Notes: generated by a model not told the origin, from the sequence alone. A stretch of 64,000 nucleotides of DNA from Ascaphus truei (GCA_036426205.1 CM071570.1:71600995-71664994), one strand, 5' to 3'. Numbered from the stretch's first letter, positions 31,985 through 43,539 are shown. Made by a program: numbers and translations.

Positions 31985-33000
31985 TCACTTTAACTACACT
32001 CCCCTATGCCATCTCTTTTTTAAGTCATGTCAGTCTTATACATTTTCAGTTTGGATTTCTATTTTATAACTTTTATATGTTTTTATTTAAGTTAGCCATA
32101 TTTAGTGTTTATGATTAACTAATATATGTCTCTTTCTCTCTCTCTATCCTCCATCAAGCATCTCGATCTAATGACCACCCATTAATTTTAGTATTTAATT
32201 ATTTTTAATCTACGTATATATCTTGTTTTATGTTCTTTTTTTAAAAATTTATTAAAGTATTTTATGCGTCGTTTTTTGGATCACAGAGATTATGTACCCA
32301 GTTTGGGAGACTCTGTGTGTAATGATGTTAATTATCCTGTGTGCAATTATATATGATTACATTACCAATTGCCTTAATTGAATAGGCTATTTAAATAACA
32401 CCCAGTAGGGGACATGATCATTGCTCCTGAGGAAGCTGCGGTCATGGCATGAAACCTTTGAGCTAAAAGTTGCAGTCAGTTAGCAAGCCCAGCTGTATTC
32501 ACCGTTTGGAGCTGTCTTTCTGCTGTATCCACGGAGGCATAGCTTCGGACCGGCTTCCCCTACTCTCCGTTCTACTCGCGCCCCACCGGAAGTCATCACC
32601 GCCAGCCAGAAGTGACGACAGACGCCATCCATCCTGCACCGGACGAGGGGGCACCCTCGTGGAGGCAGGAAGCGAGTGAAGTGAGGGATCTTCCATCTGC
32701 CGATCCGATACCCTATTGCCTAAAAAAACCATGATGTGAATGTGCTCATTTAATATTTGTGAGTACATTTCCTGCTCGTCTTCACGATAAACTTTGTGTT
32801 ATCTGGTAAAGCACTTTGTTTCCTTATCTTTGTATGATTGCATATGACTGATTGGGAGCTGCTGCCAGAGTGAAAACATCATCCCGCCTGACACCATCCC
32901 ATGATGTATGCTGTGGTTTTCGCGGCCCAAACCTGAGGTGTCCAAAGATCCATCATAAATACAAACCTGCTATTTTGTATCTTACATTTTGTAAGTAGGT
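31985..33000 (+). other. PLE 3' UTR and GC-rich junction
   Basis: AT-rich 3' UTR (31985-32400) is followed by the hammerhead-like junction and a GC-rich segment (32500-32700, CCACCGGAAGTCATCACC). The fragment then returns to AT-rich sequence before the inverted end at 33003. No ORF of note. Confidence 0.5.
32427..32470 (+). ncRNA. Degenerate hammerhead-ribozyme-like motif in the PLE 3' region
   Basis: CTGAGGA (fits the CUGANGA core) lies at 32427-32433. A 17-nt variable segment follows, then GAAAC at 32451-32455, with GCTC and GAGC able to form a short stem I around it. Stem II is weak, and the GU needed to close stem III before the cleavage site is not present (CTTTGAG). PLEs of this type are known to carry hammerheads. 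This copy looks inactive. Confidence 0.4.
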
Positions 33001-33089
33001 TACCTAAAGAGCCAAGTTTCACAAATTGACATACATTTATTTTTCATACTACACCATGATGAGTTTTGTATTTTTTTCTGGGTGTTCCT

Positions 33090-33930
33090 GAGGATACTGC
33101 TCCCTTCCTGCCCTGGATCCTAAACTGTTGTAAGGGAATCAGTGCATATTCCCTGGAAGGTTGAGAGAATTCGTCAGTTTCACAAACTTTTATTTTTTGA
33201 GCACTTTTATAGTTGTTAAGCGCCTATCCAAGTCACTGGGTTTCATAATCGGTAGACAAGCCAGGGTCAGGGCAGACGGTACAGGAGCATATGTTGCGGT
33301 CACGAGCTGAGGTCATCACCAGGAAAACAAAGTAGAAGTCACTTCAGCATAGAGAGCAGGAACTGGAACTACCGCTTCAGCGTGGAGAGCAGGAACCGGA
33401 ACTGCGCCGCTTAAGTGCAGAGAACTGGGGATCCAGTGCTTCAGCACAGAATAGCACCCCCTAGCCGGGTACAGCTGAGAGTGGTGGAGGCCACTGGAAG
33501 GTCACTGGGAACAGGAACTGCAGACAGGACAAGAAACACAGAGGGCTTCAGTGTAACCACTTCAGTGCGGCAGAGTCTGCCAAAGACTAGGAGCTATGGC
33601 AAGAAGGCCAAGGCAGGCCAAACAGATGCTTTGGCAAGCACAGTTACTTGAGAAAGTCTGTTCATCAATGAGGAAATGGGAGAGCCCAGTATAAGAAGGA
33701 TGGGGAGCCAATCAAAGGACAGGGGTGTGAGGGAATTCCTCCAATGATAGAGCACTGAGACAGAGCTGCACAGGAAGCATCCAGGCTGCAGTGATTGCAG
33801 GAGCAGGGGATGCTGATTGCAGAAACAAGGAGGAGTAAAATAGAAACTGCATAATTCTGCTAGGAATAGGTTTCAGCCAAACCCAGGAGCGGATTCCTCC
33901 TCCTTCAGGCAAGAACACCGGGCGAGCAGG
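33090..33930 (+). repeat. LTR-type non-coding fragment
   Basis: G/A-rich sequence with repeated GAGAGCAGGAACnGGAACT boxes at 33350-33410 and AGCCAGGGTCAGGGCAG near 33260, similar in style to 46980-47060. A TATA-like AGTATAAGAAGG lies at about 33690. It has no coding motif. It may be the remaining part of the LTR cut by the PLE at 27427. Confidence 0.35.
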
Positions 33931-33931
33931 A

Positions 33932-35700
33932 TCACTCAGAGATCTGGGTGATATAGAATTGTTTCTGAACTGTCTTAGGCGGGATGTAATCCCCATTATT
34001 GGCGAGGAGCCCAGGGGCATCGGTGCCAAAGCACCTGCCTTGGCTCCTGGCTCGCAGGTATCCCTGGGGTGGGCTAAGCTTGCCACCTCCCCTGATACCT
34101 GCCAGCCCATAGCCAGGCGACAACAGTGGGGCTCTAAACCGAGAGACCCCCTGATGCTCTACCAGGGTAATGGGGAAGCCGGACTGCCCTACAAGCTGCC
34201 TTTCCTTCCCTCCCCTCGGTAGCCCTATCATCTGCCACCCACCGGTCACTCCTACAGGAGGATAACTGGGTACAGTGATTGGGAATGGTAAGTCAGGGTA
34301 AGTCTGCGACTTGGTCTGGCATACCTCGCTGGTCTCCGCAGAGACCTCCGCCTTTGTAGGTCCCGATTGCAGAGGGACTAAAGTGGCCGCCGCCGGCGCC
34401 ATCTTGGCCGGTGAGCTCCGTGCAACTGCCGCAACAGCTCCCGGGTTCGGCACAGGGAAATCGGTGCAGGACACAAGTCCCAGGTAACCGTGGAGGAATT
34501 CTGCTCCCTCCAAACCAGGTACTACCCCTGCCTCCCACACACCCTGTCCCTCCCCCCACTCAGAAAGGGCTCGGGCACTTTGCCGGAATTGCGGCTACTC
34601 CGCCGCCTCCGCCACGGGCGAGCTCCGGGTGACTGCCGCAACAGCACCCGGCTTTGGCACAGGGTCGCCGGTGTAGATTGTGGGGCTCTGGTCATTGCTG
34701 AGGAGCGTCGCCTCCTCCAAGCCGGGTAAAAAAAACCCTCCCGCACACCATGACCCTCCCCCCAAATCAAAAAGGCTCCGGCAGCTTGCCGGAATGGCAG
34801 CTTCTCCTCTGCCGCCGCCACCATCTGCATCCCGCGTCCTGGGAGCACTTCCACTAGCTGGACCATATCAGGTAATGCCAGGGGTACAATAGCAGCTTGA
34901 TGTAGCAAGCCGACCGCTTGCTGGGCACCACTGATGATTGTTGTGAGAGATCTGCTCCGGCCGCCGCTCCGCTGTATTCCACCAGGTGCGGATGGATGGC
35001 CGACGCTCTCTGCCGCTGTCACCGATGCAACCCGGCCAGATTCTCCAGGAGACATCCCGTGGAGGGTTGTCGCCCCGGCTGTGCGGGAGCCATCGGAGGA
35101 TGCCGTTATACGGGTTACCTTCTTCACAGCTTGTGAGCATTGGCCCTGAGGAGCTTCTTTGCCTGACCACGCACAGTCTGGGCATTGGGCTCTGATGTGT
35201 CCCCCTTTGTTGCAGCGATAACACCGCCGCTCTTGCCGGAACTTGCCCGCCTTCGGTGGACTACCTCCCACAAGAGGTTGCTGAGTCCTAAGCGGGGTGG
35301 TTCGAGCGCCGTGCTCTGTCCAGAACTTCCACGCCTTCAGTCTACTACCTCCCGCAAGAGGCTGCTGAGTCCAATGCGGGGTTGTTCGAGCTCCAGGTCT
35401 CTGTCACGGCGGAGCGGGGTCCCTTCCCTCTGCTCTGGGCGGGTTGATGGGTACAGCGGCTGCAGCGCGGCAAGGTGCCCCGTCTGCTCAGCCTGCTGGG
35501 TTTCATACTCCTCTACGGCCATTACCTATTCTTCCGCTCCTCCTGCAGTGCTCAGCCCATACTCAATGCATTTGTCCCTGAGGCGTGCCCGGGTCCATAT
35601 GGAAGCGGGACTGGCACCTTGGCTCATGACTCAAAGCTTTCCGCGAATATGATGAACAGTGAGGTGGTGATATATCCCTTGTTATATGTTGTATAACCGT
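33932..35700 (-). pseudogene. Gmr1-like Ty3 element relic: gag zinc knuckle and protease
   Basis: On the minus strand, 35700-35337 reads decayed gag (RDKCIEYGLS, EEYETQQAEQ). 35271-34522 is open for 249 codons and begins near a CCHC zinc knuckle, RCYRCNKGGHIRAQCPD. A protease-like region follows (LPGRGMQM, FLIWGEGHGVREG, then a second related segment with VVPGLEGAEF). The plus-strand element at 46374-46696 carries the matching motifs (LLPGTGMQM, FLNWGAGRGVTDG, LLGNDLG). Part of the protease region appears duplicated (34560-34660 and 34745-34850). The catalytic DTG motif is not visible. No RT or integrase remains. Confidence 0.65.
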
Positions 35701-37121
35701 GTGTCCAATACCCCTAGTCTTAGGAACTTGCCATTTCCACGAGTCCCCACTGTATTACAGAGTCTCACCGACAACTGCAATACAGATTCGTTTCAATCCC
35801 GCTGCTACCACCAGTTTTATTATAAGCCTTTCACGGTAGCTTACAGGGTTATAATATACACACCAGGTTACAATAACCTCTCTTATCTCTGAGTTGAATT
35901 GAATAAGACGTGTGGTATAATAAAGATATTTTATTCCTTGAAAACAGGTGGACACACAATATATACAAATAACAGAAAATATATTAATCACTTACATGGG
36001 GAAGGAGCCAAGATGAAGCAATCCGAAGACTGGCAATTCATCTATCAGGATACAGTTCAGGATAAAACAGGAACAACCACAACCAACAACAACAACTTGG
36101 AATAGAGCTTACACTCTCTTTTATGGAGTTCTGCTCCTATTCCCTACCATTGGGCCTCAGGCATTGGAGAACAATTACCTGGGTCCAATTACCTTGTGCC
36201 AAATCACGTGGGAAGCAAACTAGTACCTGCCCACAGGGGGTTGGCATTCCTCTGGTCAGAGATCCATTTCACTAGCCCAGCTCTAAAAAGCTGGCGCCTC
36301 TAAGTCTGCCAAATGGGGATCTGGACAGGGAAATTCTGACTTTTAGTGTGACTTACGGCACCCGCTCAAGTACCCATGTCCTGCTCTTCTCCGCCCTAGA
36401 ATACTTAATCCAGGGTGGTGAGCCTTTCATTCAAGGGTTTCCCTCAGACATCCTGATGCCCTGTGGCCATTAACATTCCTTCTGGGCCAGGAGCTTTCGC
36501 GGGCTTTGGGATATCAGGGATACAGAGTAACATTTTAATATCATACATATATTAAAATAATCTGTTCTGTGGGTCTGAGCGGTCTGAAATTTGCTAGGTC
36601 CTCATGCCACAGGACACTCGCCATAGTGGCCAAATTTCACGCCCCCCCGAACCGGAGATACTAAAAACAAGTTAAAAACCCCTATTAACTTTAATGCAGG
36701 ATTCTCTGCCACTGGCTAAAATAAATCACTGCCTTTCACTCTTTCCATTGGATTCAATGGGCTCCGCCGCCATAGGCTTTTAATGGAGCAACTCCACCAT
36801 TAGAATCAATGGAGACTCCGCCGCTAAAGGCTATGAGAATTCTCAGCAACTCACTCCTCCATTGGAATCAATAGGGCCAGTGTCGCCATAGGGAATGCAT
36901 GGGCCGGAGCCGACATAGGATTCAATGGAACCTCCGCTACTATTGGAGTCAATGGACAAACCACACTTTTCACAGTTAAACCTACTCCGTTCGGTTGAGG
37001 GGAGAGGGCTGGAAATTGCCATGCAATCATGCCGGAGCAGTGACTACATGGTGGCCAAATCCCAGCCCTCTAGTTCCTATAGAACCGGAGAAATGGTTAT
37101 TCACTTTTCACACTTTTGGAC
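35700..37121. other. Non-coding, LTR/leader-like sequence
   Basis: No gene was found. 36700-36970 contains repeated boxes of the type ATTGGATTCAATGGGCTCCGCCGCC that recur with variation six or so times. A related AATTTCAATGGGGAGCTCCGC box is at 44937-44960, on the other side of the giant foldback element. This suggests that the same repeat was split by that element. Its family is not recognised. Confidence 0.4.
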
Positions 37122-37420
37122 TTAGGGCTCTATGCAGTAATCGCCAAAAAAGTGCTCTCGCCAAGTGTTCCCTATCGGCATGATTTTGGCGATTTGCCCT
37201 CGCAGTATTCAAGAAGGGCCGAATCCCTGGCGAATCCCTGGCGAATCACTGCGAAAGCAAAACGCCAATGAGCCGGTGATAAAAAAAGCCTGGCTCCCGA
37301 TAACCTGCCGATAGGCCATTTCTGCCGATATGTGTTTGCAGCAGAGAGAGATCCGCCACTCTCTCTGCGCAAACATCGGCAAAATAAAAAGACATAAAAA
37401 TAATTTTATTCATAGTGTAC

Positions 37421-37666
37421 ATGTGCAGGGGGTCTCGGGAGCTGAACCGCATTGGTTTCAGGTCCGGGGACCCCCTGCTTCCCGAGATACAGGCCCCTTT
37501 ATGAGGTGCCGGTATCCCTCTGCATTTTAAAGTCCCGATTACGTGACCGCGGAATGTAAACAAAGCAGAGGGATACCGGCACCCCATAAAGGGGCCTGTA
37601 TCTCGGGAAGCAGGGGGCCCCGGACCTAAAACCAAAGCGGTTCAGCTCCGGAGACCCTCTGCACAT
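37421..37666. repeat. 246-bp palindrome
   Basis: GTGCAGGGGGTCTCGGGAGC near the left edge pairs with the GGAGACCCTCTGCAC end, centred near 37543. The inner arms contain ACCCCCTGCTTCCCGAGA and TCTCGGGAAGCAGGGGG. It shares its GCAGGGGG module with 17815-18170. Confidence 0.85.
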
Positions 37667-37701
37667 TGATTAAAACACACATATAAATAAACAATCATTC
37701 C

Positions 37702-38090
37702 TTACCTTAGCGGCTATCCGCTATGGTAATTAAGCAGCATTAATGTATATTTAATAATAGTGTGCAGGAAAAGGGGGTCCCCTGAGCTGAATCGCATTGA
37801 TTTGGGGCTCACGGACCCCCTGCTTTCCGAGTTATAGACCCCGGTTTGGGGCATCGGGTGCCAGTGTCGCCACCATCTTTATAGCGTCCAAGACGCATTG
37901 TGGGCTCTATAAAGATGGCGGCGACACTGGCACCGATGCCCCATACCGAGGCCAGACCCTCGGGAAGCAGGGGGTCCCTGAGCCACAAATCAATTCGGTT
38001 CAGCTCAGGGGATCCCCTGCTCCCGCACAATATTATTAAAAATACATTAATGCTGCTTCATTACTATAGCGGCTATCCTCTAAGGCAATG
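37702..38090. repeat. 389-bp palindrome
   Basis: The palindrome is centred near 37893. Outer arms contain AGCGGCTATCC and TTAATGCTGCTT-type sequence. Inner arms contain GCCAGTGTCGCCACCATCTT, paired with its inverted copy around AAGATGGCGGCGACACTGGC. It is a nested unit within the giant foldback element. Confidence 0.85.
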
Positions 38091-38879
38091 AAGGGGTTAA
38101 GGCATAATAGCATGTTTATTTTGGGACAATTGCCCCCAATAAACATTGCAATAAACAACATACACCCCCTGTGCCCCCAACAACCCCTATACTCATTATC
38201 TATATCACATTTTTGGGATGCACAGCAATGATAAAAGAGGCCGGCGGGGGCCCTCAGGGGTTCCCCGCAGGCCTGCAGTACCAATTCTGTGCCCCCCCAA
38301 AAAATAACACAAATACTTTACAATAAATCCACCCCCCTAAAACATAAATACAGTAATGGGCACACTTACTATTATACACAAATGGATAATAGTGAATGTG
38401 CCCATTTTAAATACATAAAGAAGAATAAATACATTAAATACATATTGCACTCACCCTTGTCCGGCTGCCACAATGAAGGCTATCCTCATCTTCATCACCG
38501 TCCATGCCCCCTCCAATGCCGCAAAACATAAACAAGAATAAAAACAGCCAATGTAATGTCCCCTAACCCCTTAATCACCATAGCGGTTATTAACCGCTAC
38601 ATCATTAAGGGGTTAACCCACCCACAGCCACCAATCGGGAGGCCTACATACCCTCCCCCACTACCCCCCCACCCCGTGAGGCCTAACCACCCTCACCCAA
38701 TACCCAGCCGGGAGGCCTACCCACATACCCTTGAGGCCAATACCCCCTCCCCCCACCCCCAGTACCCACAATAAAAACAATACACTGCCCCACAGTAAAC
38801 ATCATTATATTTATTAAATACATAACCCACCCCTGTGCCCCCCCATAAATACGTGATTTATTATTTTACATACAGGGTT

Positions 38880-39300
38880 AATACCCCAGTCCCACGTGAG
38901 TCCCCGGTGGGCCTGATGGGTCACCTCACAGACCTACAGGTTACCAGCATCATGTTTCACACAGGGTCTGGAGGCCTGTTGGTGGGTCCCACCAGGCGCC
39001 ATGGTCCACCAGGTGGTCTCCGCGGGTTACCGTGGGCCACAATGGGGTCTCCACGGTAGGCCCGCGGATCTCTGGGGGGCACCCGGGTCAGACCCACAGG
39101 TGTCTGAGGGGCCTCGGGTGGTTCCCACTGGGGTCTGGGGACCCACAGGTGGTCCCTACGGGTCCGCGGTGCCCCCACAGATGTGGGGCCACTGGTTCTT
39201 CCCCGCAGGTGTCCCCCGTGGACCAGCCAGCCTGGTACCCGTGAGAAGCCCGAGGATACCGCAGGTGGTCTCCAGAGGTCTCTCGCAAACCAAAAGGAAC
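38880..39300. repeat. GC-rich decayed minisatellite (left arm)
   Basis: Repeats built on CAGGTGGTC and CCACAGATGTGGGGCCAC boxes, the inverted counterpart of 42690-43110 and related to 291-740. Overlapping open frames here are compositional. Confidence 0.6.
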
Positions 39301-40458
39301 CAACCCTGTATGTAAAAAAAATAAACCTGAGCTATACATTAAATACATCAATCCCCTCCCCCCCAACACATACAGTACAATAATGTGTAAAATAACTATT
39401 ATCCAGATAGGGATAATAGATTATTTGCCCATTATTAAACACATTAACTAGCATAATAAATTAAATAAAGTTCTACTCACCTCATCAATAAGAAGCCCCC
39501 TCGCCAGCAAAATCCTTGTCCTCCGTTGCCAACAAAATACATAGCCAATACATTGCAATTACATTCAGATATCAATCAACCCCTTAATCACCTTATCGGA
39601 TAATAACTGCAAAGGTAATTAAGGGGTTACGCCACCCTGGCCCGATACCCACCCTTCACCCATTCATTTGTACAGTGGCTTCATCATGCAACTATATATA
39701 TACACACATGATGAACCAATATACAAATAAATGTTGAAGGATTATCAAAAACATGCTCTACTACAAATACCACTTCTCCATACAGACACACTAAAATTAA
39801 ATCATATTTCCTAAAAAATCCAATCTCATCTTCCAATTAAAATACTCAAATGCCAATCAAAACATTGCATTTACATTGTATACATGATGCATACAATCTA
39901 TGCACCATGTACACTCTGCAAATCAATGTTAACAAGAAAATATTCCAAAAAAAAATACCAATACATCCAAACAAGTATACTATTTAAACCAATCAAGTCA
40001 CCATAAATCAATTAGCATTCATTAATCAAATCACTAAACAATTTAAATACCATCCATAACAATTAAACAATTAACTATTTCAATCATTAAACAGAACAAG
40101 TTACCATCAGACAAAATATAAGTACACCAAAAAGAATATAATATACAAAGCAAGCCTCACCATGACCAAACCATACCGTACACCATACAAGACCAAAAAT
40201 TACATCTATCTAATTAGAAAATACATTACACACACATTTATGCATAGCAGCATAGCCAAAATCATTTTAAATACTGCAAAACAAGCTTTTAAAACAAAAT
40301 CATTTCTTACCCTGTATGTATATATCGATCTAGACATACATACATACATACAGTGGCAAGAAAGGATCTTAAAAAAAAATAAAAAATAAAAACACATGTA
40401 AAAAACAAAACAAAAATTGAACAAGTTAAAAAAATACATTTCTTTTGTTCACTTACCA

Positions 40459-40728
40459 TTACTTGACCCACTCACCGACTCCCGTTGTACAGCTTACTCT
40501 CGAACCAATCCACGCACAGGAACCCATAAAATAATAAACCTTAAAATAATAAACCAAAACAATCCATGGGTCTTCTATTTGTAATCCATCTTCATCTGTA
40601 TTCTTCTTTCTTGTATCTTCTTCCGCTCTCTTCCGGGGTCTTCTTGTCTTCTTCGGCCACGCCCTGGTCTTCTTTCTTCTGTAGGAGGTCCTTCCTCCTC
40701 GGCGTCTGCCTTCAAAATGAGACGACAT
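40459..40728 (-). CDS. Short basic ORF of the foldback element (left arm copy)
   Basis: This 89-codon minus-strand frame begins MSSHFEGRRRGGRTSYRRKK, followed by more lysine/arginine and then the acidic-hydrophobic DEDGLQIEDPWIV. The ATG is four bases inside a CTTTTATA element on the same strand. Its counterpart on the other arm starts with the same 20 residues but diverges by frameshift. I do not recognise a domain. The arginine-rich start would suit nucleic-acid binding or nuclear import. A GTGAGT donor-like motif follows the coding part (minus strand near 40481), so it could be a first exon. Confidence 0.4.
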   Translation of the reverse strand: MSSHFEGRRRGGRTSYRRKKTRAWPKKTRRPRKRAEEDTRKKNTDEDGLQIEDPWIVLVYYFKVYYFMGSCAWIGSRVSCTTGVGEWVK

Positions 40729-40745
40729 AGGCTTTTATAGGCCTA

Positions 40746-41292
40746 TGACGTCACATTTTCGTCATATGGTTCCCACGGCCCTGATTGGGCCGTGAAAACC
40801 ATGTGATTTGGGGGGGAAAAAATGAATTTTGATGACGTCATTTAAAGGCAATGACGCCAGCCAATCAGAATGGCTGTGCTACAATTGCCTTTAAGATGAC
40901 GTCATGAAAAGAAAGATGGCCGGCCTCACATGGTACATTAGCCAAACAGAGCGTGGGAAATACATCCCAACTCTGATTGACTCTAGTACCATGTGACAGG
41001 CTTTCAATGACGTCACATCCATTTTCCCCCAAGCTTCTGTCACGTGGTCTACTAGAGCCAATCAGAGTAGGGATGTAGTTCCCACGCTCTGATTAGCTAC
41101 GGTATCATGTGAGGCCGGCCATCTTTCTTTTCATGACGTCATCTTAAAGGCAATTGTAGCACAGCCATTCTGATTGGCTGGCGTCATTGCCTTTAAATAA
41201 CGTCATCAAAATTACTTTTTTCCCCCCCAAATCACATGGTTTTCACGGCCCAATCAGGGCCGTGGGAACCATATGACGAAAATGTGACGTCA
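40746..41292. promoter_or_regulatory. Palindrome apex with six perfect CRE sites and divergent TATA boxes
   Basis: The cAMP-response-element octamer TGACGTCA is found at 40746-40753, 40833-40840, 40897-40904, 41008-41015, 41134-41141 and 41285-41292. A decayed seventh (AACGTCA) is near 41199. TATAAAAG lies at 41299-41306 on the plus strand and at 40732-40739 on the minus strand. CCAAT boxes (for example CCAATCAGAATGG, 40861) occur in both arms. The layout is that of a divergent promoter, each side leading into the short basic ORF. Binding by CREB/ATF proteins is an inference from the motif. Confidence 0.55.
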
Positions 41293-41309
41293 TAGGCCTA
41301 TAAAAGCCT

Positions 41310-41501
41310 ATGTCGTCTCATTTTGAAGGCAGACGCCGAGGAGGAAGGACCTCCTACAGAAGAAAAAAAGACCAGGGCGTGCCGAAGAAGACAGAAAAGA
41401 CCCCGGAAGAGAGCGGAGGAGAAGAAGATACAAGAAAGAAGAATACAGATGAAGATGGATTACAAATAGAAGACCCATGGATTGTTTGGTTTATTATTTA
41501 A
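41310..41501 (+). CDS. Short basic ORF of the foldback element (right arm copy)
   Basis: This 63-codon frame starts with the same 20 residues as the left-arm copy, beginning MSSHFEGRRRGG. Small indels shift it through DQGVPKKTEKTPEESGGEE before it returns to NTDEDGLQIEDPW and stops. It lies just after TATAAAAG (41299-41306) and is followed by GGTGAGTGG near 41559. Which copy keeps the ancestral frame is unclear. No homology is recognised. It may be the first exon of a lost gene that supplied the promoter and start of the palindrome. Confidence 0.4.
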   Translation: MSSHFEGRRRGGRTSYRRKKDQGVPKKTEKTPEESGGEEDTRKKNTDEDGLQIEDPWIVWFII

Positions 41502-42689
41502 TTTTATATTGGTTCCTGTGGTGGATTGGTTCGAGAGTAAGCTGTACAACGGGAGTCGGTGAGTGGGTCAAGTAATGGTAATTGAACAAAAGAAATGTAT
41601 TTTTTAACTTGTTCAATTTTGTTTGTTTTTACATGTGTTTTTATTTTTATTTTTTTTTTAAGATACTTTCTTGCCACTGTATGTATGTATGTAGTCTAGA
41701 TCGATATATACATACAGGGGAGAAATGATTGTTTTAAAAGCTTGTTTTGCAGTATTTAAAATGATTTGGCTATGCTGCTATGCATAAATGTGTGGTAATG
41801 TTTCTAATTAGATAGATGTAATTTTTGGTGTCTGTTGTGTACGGTATGGTTTGGTCATGGTGAGGCTTGCTTTGTATAATTATTATTTTTGGTGTACTTA
41901 TTTTGTCTGATGGTAACTTGTTCTGTTTAATGATTGAAATAGTTAATTGTTTAATTGTATGGATGGTATTTAAATTGTTTGTGATTTGATTAATGAATGT
42001 AATTGATTTTATGGGGACTTGATTGGTTTAAAAGTATACTTGTTTGGATGTATTGGTATTTTTTTTGGAATATTTCTTGTTAACATTGATTGCAGAGTGT
42101 ACATGGTGCAAGATTGTATGCATCATGTATACAATGTAATGCAATGTTTTGATTGGCATTTGGTATTTAATTGGAAGATGAGATTGGATTTTTTAGGAAA
42201 TATGATTAATTTAGTGTGTCTGTATGGAGAAGAGTGTATTTGTAGTAGAGACTGTTTTTGATAATCTTCAACATTTATTTGTATATTGGTTCATCATGTG
42301 TGTATATATATAGTTGCATGATGAAGCCAATGTACAAATGAATGGGTGAAGGTGGGTATCGGGCCAGGGGTGGCGTAACCCCTTATTACCTTTGCAGTTA
42401 TTATCCGATAAGGTGATTAGGGGTTGATTGATATCTGAATGTAATTGCAATGTTTTGGCTATGTATTTTGTTGGCAACGGAGGACAGGATTTTGCTGGGC
42501 GAGGGGGTTCTTATTGATGAGGTGAGTAGAACTTTATTAATTTATATGCTAGTTAATGTGTAATAATGGGCAAATAATCTATTATCCCTATCTGGATATA
42601 GTTATTTTACACATTATTGTACTGTATGTGTTGGGGGGGAGGGGATTGATGTATTTAATGTATAGCTAGGTTTATTTTTTTTACATACA

Positions 42690-43110
42690 GGGTTGGTTCC
42701 TTTGGTTTGCGAGAGACATCTGGACCAAATGCGGTTCCTCGGGCTTCTCACGGGTACCAGGCTGGCGGGTCCACAGGGACACCTGCGGGGAAGAACCGGT
42801 GGCCCCACATCTGTGGGGGCACCGCAGACCCATAGGGACCACCCGTGGATCCCCAGACCCCAGTGGGAACCACCCGAGGCCCCTCAGACACCTGTGGGTC
42901 TGACCTGGGGCCCCCAGAGATCCGCGGGCCTATCGTGGAGACCCCATTGTGGCCCACGGTGACCCGCGGAGACCACCTGGTGGACCATGGCGCCTGGCGG
43001 GACCCACCAACAGGCCTCCAGACCCTGTGTGAAACATGATGCTGGTAACCTGTAGGTCTGTGAGGTGACCCATCAGGCCCACCGGGACTCACGTGGGCCT
43101 GGGGTATTAA
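42690..43110. repeat. GC-rich decayed minisatellite (right arm)
   Basis: Mirror copy of 38880-39300, same orientation as 291-740, with GTGGGGGCACCGCAGACCC and CCCAGACCCC boxes. Open frames on both strands are incidental. Confidence 0.6.
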
Positions 43111-43475
43111 CCCTGTATGTAAAATAATAAATCATGTATTTATTTGGGGGCACAGGGGGTGGGTTTAATGTATTTAATGTATTTAATAAATATAATGATG
43201 TTTATTGTGGGGCAGTGTGTTGTTTTTATTGTGTGTACTGGGGGTGGGGGGAGGGGGTATTGGCCCCAAGGGTATGTGGGTAGGCCTCCCGGCTGGGTAT
43301 TGGGTGAGGGTGGTTAGGCCTCATGGGGTGGGGGGGTAGTGGGGGAGGGTGGGTGAGGGTGGTGGGTGAGGGTGGGTTAACCCCTTAATGACTGTAGCAG
43401 TTAATAACCGCTATGGTGATTAAGGAGTTAGGGGACATTACATTGGCTGTTTTTATTCTTGTTCATGTTTTGCAG

Positions 43476-43539
43476 CATTAGGGGGGGCATGGGCGGTGTT
43501 GAAGATGAGGATGGCCTTCATCGTGGCAGCCGGACAAGG
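43476..43539 (+). other. Mini-exon-like block in the right arm
   Basis: TTTTGCAG ends at 43475 and GTGAGT starts at 43540, bounding 64 bp that match 1119-1186. The left-arm counterpart (minus strand, about 38460-38525) keeps the donor but has TTTTGCGG at the acceptor. Another donor-like GATGAGGTGAGTAGAAC lies at about 42515-42530. Confidence 0.35.

Larger units (their letters stand above)
27428..33085 (+). mobile_element. Penelope-like element locus (Neptune type, GIY-YIG), with a duplicated 5' half and a gap
   Basis: The locus contains two copies of the RT 5' half (27511-28903 and 29332-30642), a 91-base N gap, one RT C-terminal/GIY-YIG region (30734-31984) and a 3' UTR with a hammerhead-like junction. 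Inverted copies of one segment lie at both ends (27428-27508 and 33003-33085); such inverted terminal pieces are known from PLE insertions. PLEs encode an RT related to telomerase and, in this clade, a C-terminal GIY-YIG nuclease that starts target-primed insertion. Stops and frameshifts make this locus non-autonomous as assembled. Confidence 0.88.
38157..41000. repeat. Left arm of the giant palindrome
   Basis: This arm is complementary in order and sequence to 41037-43845, centred near 41019. Checkpoints in mirror order are the 40459-40728 ORF, the paired microsatellites TACATACATACATACA/GTATGTATGTATGTA, the TTAAGGGGTTA stems and the GC-rich minisatellite. The parts I aligned by eye near the apex are roughly 90-95% matched with small indels; outer parts are more diverged. 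Confidence 0.88.
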
